From Pycnopodia helianthoides (Eukaryota; Echinodermata; Asteroidea; Forcipulatida; Asteriidae), in the NCBI GenBank assembly GCA_032158295.1, contig CM063259.1, forward strand, positions 451,501-515,500: a stretch of DNA of 64,000 nt, in the 5' to 3' direction. The position numbers were made by a program, and so were the translations under genes. Shown here piece after piece: positions 12,946 through 23,901 of this stretch (position 1 is its first letter; each line of letters begins with the position of its first letter). Under the pieces are notes generated by a model. It was given only the letters and a program-made list of their open reading frames with translations, was not told the origin of the DNA and did not search any database.

Positions 12946-14211
12946 TAGTCAAGTTTGATTGTTCACCCCAAATTGAATTAAATGAAATAAACGAACTACT
13001 TATTCTCCGTATCCTTCAATTTTTGTTTTCTCCACGTGTACATTATTGTAAAGTGTTTTAGGTCCTTCCACGCCGCCCTCGCATCTCACATTATACGACA
13101 ATGCTGTCTTTCGAGAGGCCTGCACATGATTGGAAAAAAGAAGCTAAAATTTACCTTAATCATTTCATAATTGGACACTGAAAGAGACTAGATGGCAGCA
13201 GACAAGTGTTTCGGTAGACTTGATTTCAAGTCTGAGATCACGGTTATTTCTCTGAATCAGCCACGCAATACACCCCCACAGATTAGCTATCAAAAGGCCC
13301 TAACTCGTGATCGTAGGCTAATGACGGAGGTTAATCCACAAGAGGGCGCTATTTCAGGCAATAATGTATTGGCTATATCGGGTAGACTAAAAGCCACGAT
13401 CGCAGACTTGGAACCAAGTCTAGTGTTTCGGTAGTTTAGGGCATGCGCGCACCGACAGGGATTTCCCAGCGTCACGGGGGCATTTCCTTTCCCAGCTTTC
13501 CTTTTTCCAACGACTGTCGTGGATTGGTGAGTTTTACTTTTACTTGTTCTCACAAAGAAGTGCTGTATGGGAAATATTTCAACATTGCAATAAAAAGCTC
13601 GCCCCAATGCGTATACTCGGACAGCCCCTTTTTACTCTGTTTATGTCCAGCAAAAACGGAATAATCTAAAATGTGCACAAGGCTAAAGTCACCTCTAATA
13701 CTTATAGTTCAAGACATAAAAGAGCTTTAAATGAAACGATACGGTTCAAGCCTATTGTTTGTTTGTTTATACGAACACTAAAATGTGATGGGCAGCTAAG
13801 CTTGAGTATCATAAAAAATGATGACCTAGCCTAACTTGGTTTACATCTGCCCTCTTAAACGATAAAAACCCCAATAGTTTACAAATGGACGTTGTTGTTT
13901 GTTCTTGGATTGGTGTATATACATTGATTTATCAGCGACAGGTAATTGGACTTCGGATCATTTGATGAATATAATGATTGATTTATTTTTTTGCCGTCAA
14001 AAGGCTTCCGTGGCGTCGCAATAAAGGTCCAAGACTGTAAATACTTAGCCCAGTGTTTTTTGAAATCCAAAAGGACGAGAGTTGTTCAGTTCATAAAGGA
14101 AAATTAAGTATTGGTCACTCCACGCCTTTTTGCAGGCCCAGAGTCAAACGTTAACCGCTGTTAATCTGGAGTATCGTTCCTGTATAATACCGTCGCATCG
14201 TGACCATTCTC

Positions 14212-15483
14212 ATGATGGCTAATTACGGAGAATTACAAGCTGATGGGGAAAATCAAATCACACGTTTTAGGGTAAACTACACGGAAGATCCGCATAAAGA
14301 TGGTGGAGATAAGGAAGCCCGTTTTTTTCACGTAACTAACAATGGGCATAAAAATGGTCATGCGTATCCCCGTCATGATGATGTGTGTAGTGAGATACGT
14401 ACGGTGTTAAAAAAAGATGAAACCCACAAGCTCCAACTGTCCTGGAAAGGTAGGTCTCAATAATTTTTCAAACAAACCGTTCTAGCCAATATACCATAGT
14501 ATCACCCACCTAATTTTCCCTGACTTTATTTGAAGTCTCAAATCGAGTAATTTTGTCCATCACCGCACAAAAACGCAATATTTTTGTCGACTAATAATTG
14601 GCTTTCAATGTGCACAAGCAAATATAAAAATGCATACTGTAAAAGGGCCTACATACAGGCTCTCGTGCACTCGGGAAAACCACGACCACGCAATCTTCGA
14701 ATTACGATGGCTGATTTCCGCCAACAACAAAACACTATTTCAACAAGGCATTATGACACCCTATAATGACTCTTGTTTATACGGCGAACGGTGTTTATCA
14801 CCCTGAAGGCCAAACCCGTTCGCACGAGTGATGCATGCCGCGCCTTCAATGACATGGGAAAACCGTTGTCTTATTTGTTAATTTAGTTTAATGCGAGTTG
14901 AGGCTCTTCTTTAACGAATTACAACAATAGAGCCGTAGTTATTACGCCAATGTGCATGACGGCGTTATGAAGCTAGGCTTCATACAGCTGCTTGGATAGC
15001 CTCTTAGAACAATATTCCAATCTGGAAGGGTTGGCGCCATGCTTTTCTACGGAGCTTCAAGAGTGTCATAATCTCAAGACATCGAGATAATAAAATATGT
15101 CACAACAAACGACTTAGGCCAACTGAGACTAAGACGATACACTGATCTCCTACGTTCAGTTAAAAAGTAGTTTAAGTAAATTCTCTCACAAAGTTGACTT
15201 AATCCAAAAGTCGACTTGCGGAATAATTATCTTGTTCTGCCCAAAGCACTGGGGTATAAAGTGACATGGCATACATGGAGCTCTGTACTTTTTACGAAGC
15301 TTAGTTATACTTCATGCTTTTATTTTTAAGCCCCGGGTGAGGAACGTCCCGTGAAGTTCAACACAGATGGTGAGCTTATTGAAGCCATTCCTCGTATGGA
15401 GAGAGACGATAAATCTTTGGTCATATATGCAGAGCTAAGCACCAACAGTGGAACTAGGGAATGTCTTGATTGGCACAACGGCG
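14212..15483 (+). CDS. PB1-domain-like protein, first two coding exons (3' part not found)
   Basis: Exon 1 is 14212-14449 and ends TGGAAAG|GTAGGT; exon 2 is 15331-15483 and ends GGCG|GTTAGT. Both are phase 1 and join cleanly. There are two tandem ATGs at 14212 and 14215, and the second has the better context. The roughly 130 residues look like a PB1 fold: an early strand with a basic cluster (KEARFFHV), then CSEIRTVLKK, then the strand LQLSWKG, the acidic turn GEERPVKFNTDGELIEAI, and a final strand LVIYAELST. The order resembles the N-terminus of p62/SQSTM1 (FQAHYRDEDGDL, FSSDEELTMAM, FRIYIKE). I could not find a ZZ finger or UBA exon in the next 6 kb. It may be a p62-like adaptor, another PB1 protein, or a gene broken by the repeats downstream. 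Confidence 0.5.
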
Positions 15484-15601
15484 GTTAGTGTTATTGGATT
15501 TTTATTGGATTATTAATTGCAATCTTTGAAAAATAAACTGAAATGCTGGGGGGGGGGGGTAAAAACAAGGTGTCCAATTAAGCTCATAACGGTTAGAAAA
15601 C

Positions 15602-17884
15602 GATTATTTTTTTCGAAATTGTCATTTTGTTTGTCAAAAATTGACCATACGTGAAATTTGATTGCAATCTTAACTTGAGTCAATTCCGTAGTAAGTAAGT
15701 AATGGAGCAGTGGTTTTTCTGAGAAAAAACAGGCAATTCCCAAAATCTAATTTAATAATTGAGGATTTAATGTTTGTTAGATTGTTATTTTACAAGAGAG
15801 CAAATCACCATAAAATTGCCGACATTTACTGCCGAATTGCCAAATATTTACTAGCCATTTACCAAAATGGTTGTATATTTAATATACAAAAGTGGCAAAA
15901 TCTTACCAGCTGGGGCAGGGGTAAGAAGAAGAAAAGGAAAAATAAGATAATAGCGGGGGGGGGGGGTGGGAGAGAAGAAGAAGAAGAAAGCACATTAGTC
16001 ACTGTGATCCGTAGACCTATACTGCCCTATAACTGGCAAAGAACTTTTTTAAACAATGTATATAAGAGCATTTAATTTTAATATGTAGCCTTAATTACAT
16101 ACATAGGCTGTTATAAGGAAAATGTGTAGCAGTAAGTGCTTTATTCTGCAATTCTGATATTTTTTTGTGATTAAGACCTCAGACAGTAATTTTCGCTACA
16201 CTGAATTAGTCCAATATACCTTATGGGTGCACCCCACCAAATAGGGAGTTGAACAGAGCGTCGAGCTCATTAATTTTTTGGAGGCCCTCAAAATATTCTA
16301 TGACAGATTTGAGAGACCCATATCAGTGTAAAAATGTTGCCCAATTGTGACCTGGGGGTTGTTGACTTCCACTTGAGGTATTTTGGATGACATAAAGGCC
16401 CTGAAATAAATGGTCCTATTTGCTGAGAGGTGTAGGGACATTTTTCAAGATTGATGCCCGGACGTTTTGAAAATTACACCTGTGTAGGGGTGTTTTTATT
16501 AGGAGGGAGAATAACTCGATGGGCCAAGGGTCTCCCATATCAAATTGAGCAGAGAATAAAAGTTCAAAAGTCAATTAATAATATCCCCTTTACTGTAAAA
16601 AGCTGTGAGGCTTCTAAGTATTTTTCGTTTATTTTTGAATACTTAGCATTTTGCAGTGTATGATGGGAGTTTATTTAGTGGGGTGCACACTATAAAGGCC
16701 ATATTTTGTTTACTTGATGGGGTTTTAAACGTGTCATTGTTTATAATAATTTCAAAACTGACATTCAGTGTAATAGAGATTGTTTTTTTTTCAAATCCAT
16801 TGATTATTTTATTTCAATTTTTTACTGGGCAAAACAATTTATTTACAAGGAAAATGGAATGTTACAAAGTTGTGGATTGCACCCCAGTCAGTATGTGTTG
16901 TTTTTGGCAGTTTGGGGGAATAATTTCTGTGTTAAAAAATTGTCTTTTTGTTTGTCAAAAATTGACATACGTGAAATTTGACTGCAACAATTGCTAACAG
17001 TAGCTATAGCGTATTGGTCAGTGTCATACATAGACCTACGCTCAAGTTTCAATCTTAACTTGAGTACGAATTCCGTAGTAAAGTGAAGTTAAAGGAAGTA
17101 GTGGTTTTTCTTGAGAAAAAACAGGCAATTCCAAGCATCTATGTTAATAATTAGAGGATTTTAATGTTTTGTTCAGATTGCTTATTTTACAAGAGAGCAA
17201 ATCACCGTAAAATTGCCGACTTAAATTTTGTATTTTATTTACTCAGCCATTTAACAAAAATGTGTTATTAATATACAAGGCAAAATCTTACCAGCTGGGC
17301 CAGGGGTAAGAAGAAGAAAAGGAAAAACAAGATAATGGGGGGGGGGGGGGTGGGAGAGAAGAAGAAGAAGAAAGCACATTAGTCACTGTGATCCGTAGAC
17401 CTATACTGCCCTATAACTGGCAAAGAACATTTTTTATAAACAATGTATATAAGAGCATTTTATTTTAATATGTAGCCTAAATTACATACATAGGCTGTTA
17501 TAAGGAAAATGTGTAGCAGTAAGTGCTTTATTCTGCAATTCTGATATTTGTTTTGTGATTAAGACATCAGACAGTAATTTTCGCTACACTGAATTAGCCC
17601 AATATACCTTATGGGTGCACCCCACCAAATAGGGAGAAAACAGAGCGTCGAGCTCATTAATTTTTTGTAGGCCCTCAAAATATTCTATATTAGACAGATT
17701 TGAGAGACCCATATCAGTTTAAAAGTGTAAATCCATTGATAATTTTGTTTCAATTTTTTACTGGGCAAAACAATTTATTTACAAGGAAAATGGAATGTTA
17801 AATGTTACAAAGTTGTGGATTGCACCCCAGTCAGTATGTGTTGTTTTTGGCAGTTTGGGGGAATAATTTCTGTGTTAAAAACAC
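15602..17884. repeat. Tandem duplication of a 1.3-kb non-coding segment
   Basis: Copy 1 is about 15602-16945 and copy 2 about 16930-17884, offset about 1,320 bp. Shared landmarks: TTTGTCAAAAATTGAC, a poly-G run followed by TGGGAGAGAAGAAG, GTGATCCGTAGACCTATACT, GGGTGCACCCCACCAAATAG, and the end block TTACTGGGCAAAACAATTTA. Copy 2 lacks about 458 bp (copy-1 positions 16335-16792). Confidence 0.9.
16219..16699. mobile_element. Candidate foldback element with imperfect inverted ends
   Basis: The left arm (16219-16248) contains GTGCACCCCACCAAATA. The right arm (16665-16699) contains its inverse TTTAGTGGGGTGCAC with one mismatch. No transposase. Only the left arm survives in the second tandem copy (about 17608-17635). 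Confidence 0.4.
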
Positions 17885-19487
17885 CCTGTACAAAATTTTC
17901 ACAAGCGTTTTTATCCTGAAAATTACAATAATTCATAAGAAATTATGAGAGTACATTGTTAACTGGGGTGTCAAACTACAAGCAATAGACATACATGATG
18001 TATGTATTTGTGTACAGTACATGTACATGCTAGTGCTAACCAGCTGCTGAGTGACAGTGTATATAACTGTAAGTGTTTTGAGTATACTATTTTGTTGAAT
18101 TGTCAATCAAGGCGGGTAGGGTTTGCATTAACTGTGTCCATGCCTCTTCCTCTGCTGCAATGTGGATGGGTCAAAATGAGACAATGGTCATTTAGGTTCA
18201 ATGTTAAGGCAAATAAATATTGAAATAGGCTCACCGAAAATACAAACAAACTCTGCATCTGGGAATAGCAAAACACCTGGTGCCTTCTGTTGGGGGAGTT
18301 TTTAATCAATGTATTCATATTATTCTGCGTAAAACCATACACAATAGAAAAGGTAAAACAACTTTCCCCCAATCTATTTGTCTTTACGGTTCTACCATAA
18401 TGCCAATTGGTTGTAATGCTATGTTATATCTTGAAATGACATGTGTAATAAGTGCTTATTATCCATAAAGGTTTAGTAAACAACACTTATGAGATTCATA
18501 CAAACGAGTGCAGACCCAATCATCTTCTGGCATCTTTCCGGTAAATCAAATTCTTAAGTTCAGTAAAGTAGTCTTGATTCTGTCCCCCATATTATGGGAA
18601 ATTAATATGGGCTGACGGAGGTTGATTCAAAAGAGGGCGCTGTTAGAAGCAATTTGCAAAGAGTTTGCCGTATTGGGGTGGGGATTCTCCTGACACCGGC
18701 CATCTCCCTACTCGCGGCCAATATGTCTTCTTCTTCCATTATCGTACGGTTCACCATCTGGTGTATTTCGTACTGTGGTTGTTTTGTGCATGAGAGGGTG
18801 CAGATATATACAGTGCATATGGGTTAACAGCAAACATAGGGTACGGATAAAAATAACTCAGGCTGGCTTAGCGAAGCTGGACTGACTGCACACCTTGTTT
18901 AAAACTTATTCTTGACCCAACCGTAACAAGAAATTGCAAAAGGGTAGAGAGGACTAAATATTTTGTATGACAACGTGATGTACATAAATGCAAGAATTTA
19001 TGTATTCAGAAGAAAAGACTACTGTCGATAATAACCCTACACAACGACAATTTCGGATACTAGTTGGTATCCCGCACTCTAATATGAGTCTTGCTGTCAT
19101 AATTCGTCGATTCAGATTTCCAGTGAAAACCCGGGCCCACCAATAATTCTAAACATATTGTTTATGATGTAGGACCAAACCTTTTTCACGCCCATCAGTT
19201 GAAATTCAAAACTCCCGCTGAATGCATTAAAGATCGGTGCGTTAAGTGTAGGTCCTATGAGTATAGGTCTAGCCTAGCATGACGGACCTTGCATAATTCT
19301 TTCCTTTTATACAAACTCTGCTGTTTTCGTGAAATAATGAGCCAATCCCAAGAAGGAAAGGGAAAAGTAACCCCAATAGCCGAAACAAAATTATTGCACC
19401 ATGAACGTGATAAGGACACCACGAACGTTGGATACTGATCGGACTGCAATGCCCGTTATTAAAACAACAGTACCGTAGATACACTTC

Positions 19488-20238
19488 ATGCCATGCTCAG
19501 GTATGCCATGCCCAGGTATGCCATGCTCAGGTATGCCATGTCCAGGTATGCCATGCCCAGGTGTGCCATGCCCAGGTGTGCCATGCCCAGGTATGCCATG
19601 CCCAGGTGTGCCATGCCCAGGTGTACCATGCCCAGGTGTCCCATGCCCAGGCGTGCCATGCCCAGGTATACCATGCCCAGGTATGCCATGCCCAGGTGTC
19701 TCATGCCCAGGTGTCCCATGCCCAGGTGTCCCATGCTCAGGTATGCCATGCCCAGGTGTGCCATGCCCAGGTATACCATGCCCAGGTGTACCATGCCCAG
19801 GTGTGCCATGCCCAGGTGTACCATGCCCAGGTGTACCATGCCCAGGTGTACCATGCCCAGGTGTGCCATGCCCAGGTATACCATGCCCAGGTATACCATG
19901 TCCAGGTATACCATGCCCAGGTGTACCATGCCCAGGTGTGCCATGCCCAGGTGTGCCACGCCCAGGTGTGCCATCATGCCCAGGTGTGCCATGCCCAGGT
20001 GTGCCATGCCCAGGTGTACCATGCCCAGGTGTACCATGCCCAGGTGTGCCATGCCCAGGTGTACCATGCCCAGGTGTACCATGCCCAGGTGTGCCATGCC
20101 CAGGTGTGCCATGCCCAGGTGTGCCATGCCCAGGCGTGCCACGCCCAGGCGTACCACGCCCAGGTGTGCCACGCCCAGGTGTGCCATGCCCAGGTGTGCC
20201 ACGCCCAGGTGTGCCAAGCCCAGGTATGCCATGTCCAG
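19488..20238. repeat. 15-bp minisatellite (CCATGCCCAGGTGTG), about 50 copies
   Basis: Uniform 15-bp period across about 750 bp, with substitutions mainly at two positions (GTGTG/GTATG/GTGTA and CCATG/CCACG). There is one 3-bp insertion near 19971. It is GC-rich in AT-rich surroundings. Because 15 is a multiple of 3, several frames on both strands stay open, giving repeats such as GHGTP, CPGVP and HAQVC. Confidence 0.97.
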
Positions 20239-21904
20239 TATCGAGCACCAAATGTCCCCATGGGTATGGCAGCCATTAACTACATCGCTACGTCCTATGT
20301 AGCAAAAAAGGAGAGTGCAGTCATAGACCTCCTTTTTTGTTTACAAAGGGCACCACCACAGAGCCCTCTTACAAGTGCGCCCAAGCGTTAAAGTACCAGC
20401 TCTTGCTTATGTCGAGCAATCCAAATTAACCATACACACTTTCACAAGGAAACCAAATTGATATATTAAAAAAAAAGGAATGATACTACCTTGGCCTTCG
20501 ATCCCTGAAACCGTGGATTCCAAATCCAACTCATACTGCAGCAATTTTCCTATTTGTCGAGCTGGTCAATAGAGATCGGATAAAAACAAGGGGGAATTTG
20601 GGAACGTCCGCCCAAAAACGTCCATTCGTTGGACACCAGAATCACGTCTGACGATGAGTCAGTCGCCCTCAACGGTGCATATAGGGAAAACAGATGCAGT
20701 AACGCTCAAACCAGGGTAACACTTAAAGAGGGGGGGGGGGGCACGGGCTCCTCTATCATGAACGCAATAACAAAAGGCCAGCATTCCAAATAACAACCAT
20801 ACTTCAGTAGATGACTTCTTTATTCATAATCCTTACTGTTACGCAACGACAGAATCATCAATCAAAAAGTCCGGCAGGTATTCCATGAAGAGAAATGAAT
20901 GAACAAACCTCGCCCTTCCACGAGTTTAGAGTTTAGATTTCAGAAGAAGATATGTAGAGTGGCGACACAATGTGCTTTACCTTAGCCACTGTTTGGAATT
21001 GAAAACATTGATAAACTATTCCATATTATTTCCAGCAATTCTGACAGAAGAATCTTCCAAGCTATGGCACTAAATACTTCAATATTGAAATCAAGTCCTT
21101 TCTGTTTAAAAAAGGAAAATATTTCTCCTTTTAAACACTCTGTTACTCCTTTCTTCACTCTCTATACGTGTACAAATTGACCCAGAGAATGTTCCATAGT
21201 GATCCGTTAAAACCCCAATTACTGACCTGGATTCCCGGTCAATGCGAAACGGGTCGAGCTGACCCGGTAATGGATTCGTTCCTTGAGGATCTTTCTCCGG
21301 GTCAATTCTGACCCGACACAAGAGTGTTAACACACTTTATCATATAATCCTTTACTCAAAACATATTGAACAAAAGTTACCAGTAATCATGAAGACCAAT
21401 TCCAATTGCATAAAAGAAAGGAACCGGGCGTTTCCCCTCCAAGCCTCAGTTTGGATACGTTAGGTTATATGGGAGAAACAAAGATGGCAGCAGCATGAAG
21501 GTTTATCGACCTTTCTTTTGTTTAGAAACATCGACCACTATTTTGTATGACCAGCATCGGCACAAACTTGCCCTTATTGGAACATTTAAACCCTTTGCTT
21601 TCAAGCATACTTTAGCATGTTTAGTTTATTTTGGGTGACAAGCATTGATATATCAGTGATTTGGCTGATTTGATAACATTTGTAATAAATGATGAATTAT
21701 AAAATAATTTTTGCAGTGAAGGCCGCTTGTACTTTCGCCAACCACTACGGTTGTATAAACTCCTGGTTGTGACGTCGCAAAAGAAAGCTCTATATACACT
21801 TCGCAAAGCATTGTTTCTGGAACCGATCTTGTAATCATGAAGTAACCATGTAAGCTTAATAACAAAACCATTTCAAATTTTATACAATTAATGTCATGTT
21901 CATA

Positions 21905-21945
21905 TTTATTTTTTGTTATAAAAATTAAACAATAGCTTATTTATT
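21905..21945 (-). terminator. Candidate GUCY1B2 polyadenylation signals
   Basis: Two AATAAA hexamers on the minus strand (21940-21945 and 21905-21910), about 210-250 nt after the stop codon, in AT-rich sequence. Either could direct 3'-end formation. Confidence 0.5.
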
Positions 21946-22156
21946 GCCGTTTACATTCGATATACATGTATTTCAAACTGTACAGCTATATGTAGATTGT
22001 GCTGTCAACGTTGGCATCAGTCAGTATATCTACGACCTCAAAATAGGCACACTTGCTTTACGCAATAGATATTCATCAAAAATTGGTTATTATTTGGCAA
22101 AATATACACATAACGTGTTGTATTCACAATAAAAATACAAAATATCAAAACAATTC

Positions 22157-23901
22157 TTAGAGCAATATACACGTCTTGGATTCCCGGTGGTTTGAGATCC
22201 TATTGCGCATGCGTCTTGGGCTCACAGTTGCGCCTGCGCTTCGTGACGATCTGGCGCCCTCAACGTCTTCAGATCTCTTAGATTCAGCCTCTGCCAGTTC
22301 CCTGAAGACTGGGCATTTTGACCGCTCCTCACTGGCTCGATCTCTGGAACTAGACGCTGTACGGAAACATAACACAATGTACCAAATAAAACAGCAGAAA
22401 AAACTCATTTGCAAAGCAGACACAATCCATGGAACCAGTCACAAGAAAGGTACATTAGGTCAGGTTGGCGTAGTGGTACCTCTCTAGACTCCAGTTTAAA
22501 TCACAGCGGGGCACTACGTGGATTGGGTTTTTTCAGTCCCTGCCTGATTGCGTGGGTTTTCCCTTGAATATTTCTCTGGGATTTCCCTTGAATATTGGTT
22601 TTCCTCCAACACCTAAAACTGAAACTTCCTTCATTGTCTTCTCTCCTTGGGGTTCTTGGCTAGTATAGTGACTAAGTTCGCTTTCTGAGAGTCCTTGGCT
22701 TCACAACCAGAAATAATAAATGAAATTACACGGTGTATTGCATGGTAACACATTTTTGCTAAACAACGATTCATTTCCCCCAGTTCTGCAGGATTCAGAC
22801 AAAAGCCTTGGGGACCCACAAATAAGAGAATGGTATTTTACCGGAGGCCCTTGTAGAGCTCTTGGCAGCTGACGGTGGTTTGGCTTCCCTGTACGGTGTG
22901 CGGTTCTTATCATTGTCAGGGTAGTACATAGGTATCACATTCAGGTCATCACCGACATTAAATTTACCAACTAGAAAAAAAAGAATAGCCTGAATATTAC
23001 TGTTAATATGATTTTTATTAGATCACTAATATAAATTTGTTTTCTGTTATATTAAAAACAAAATTAACACCCACTCAACCAAGTGTGTGATGGCCTCTAA
23101 TCCTGACCTCCTTTGTTAAACTCTCTGTTCTGACAAACGTGGGCCCATTGTTTTCCTTCGTGATAGCAATCGTGGACCTATTGTTCTTTTTGTTTTAAGT
23201 CCTCGGTTTGAATGTCACTACAAGTAAGGTAGACACACACCCTTAATTATGTAGTTTCTTACTTCCTTCCAATGTCTCCTTTCTTAAGAATTCTTATCCA
23301 AGGTACACTCTGAACAAAAGAAAATTTGTTAGGAATTTGTGTTCATTGTTTTTTAAAGACTCCACAAGTGCTGGTGCGTTAGAACACACGATTGTTGACC
23401 CAGTATTTCAACGGCTACATACAATCAATCGAGGACGTACTCGGTTTGACAAACCACAAAAATAACTTTTTAATGTCTCGGATTCGAGTAGTAAAGCCGG
23501 TGTTTTTTTAATTCCCTACAAGACTCAGGAAAGTATAAAGTATACAGTGCTTATCACACCTCGGTGTAAGGGTATGCCAGTATTCTTTATCCCTGATACA
23601 ATTACTACATGCACTAAACTTGTGTTTTTAATTTTAACGAAGTTTAAAAATGAACAAAACCTTACTTGGTCGAGTATTGTATCGCCCAGGCGGTGTGTCT
23701 GGTGGCGTCTTGGTCTTGTCAGTTTTCTCCGGGGTCGAGCTTCGACTCGAGTCATCGACCCCATTTTCTACGTACGTTCCCATGATCTCCTCCATGGTGG
23801 CGCTGTCGTTCCCCTCCAGAAAATGTGTCCTCATCATTCCCTTTCCTTTTATGACAATCTCCCCCCGGTCCTCGAATCGAAAGGCTTGGTCCTTGAGACA
23901 T
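22157..23901 (-). CDS. GUCY1B2: GUCY1B2 exons 11-13: end of cyclase domain and long prenylation-ending tail
   Basis: Exons are 23666-23901, 22842-22970 and 22157-22356. Exon 11 closes the catalytic domain with [20 protein letters not shown]. The remaining 157 residues or so are low-complexity, rich in Ser, Arg, Lys and Pro ([35 protein letters not shown]), and end SKTCILL then TAA. CILL fits a CaaX box, and a final Leu predicts geranylgeranylation. Rat beta-2 is known to end in CVVL, so the motif is shared by the family. Confidence 0.92.

Larger units (their letters stand above)
11155..14211. other. Intergenic region between EBPL and the PB1-like gene
   Basis: AT-rich, with the probable EBPL 3' end. 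It holds a second copy of the 2535-2725 repeat (12825-12945), a minus-strand open frame at 12423-12665 with no recognised family, and an AAGAGGGCGCT-containing repeat near 13320-13350. No confident gene. Confidence 0.6.

Noticed and set aside
15710..16075. Plus-strand 121-codon frame downstream of the PB1-like exons
   Set aside because: Lies within the tandemly duplicated non-coding block and is broken in the second copy.
19391..20391. Six overlapping open frames of about 100-290 codons with collagen-like or Pro/Cys repeats
   Set aside because: They arise on both strands from a 15-bp minisatellite with a period divisible by three. No splice sites, conserved flank or start context supports any one of them.
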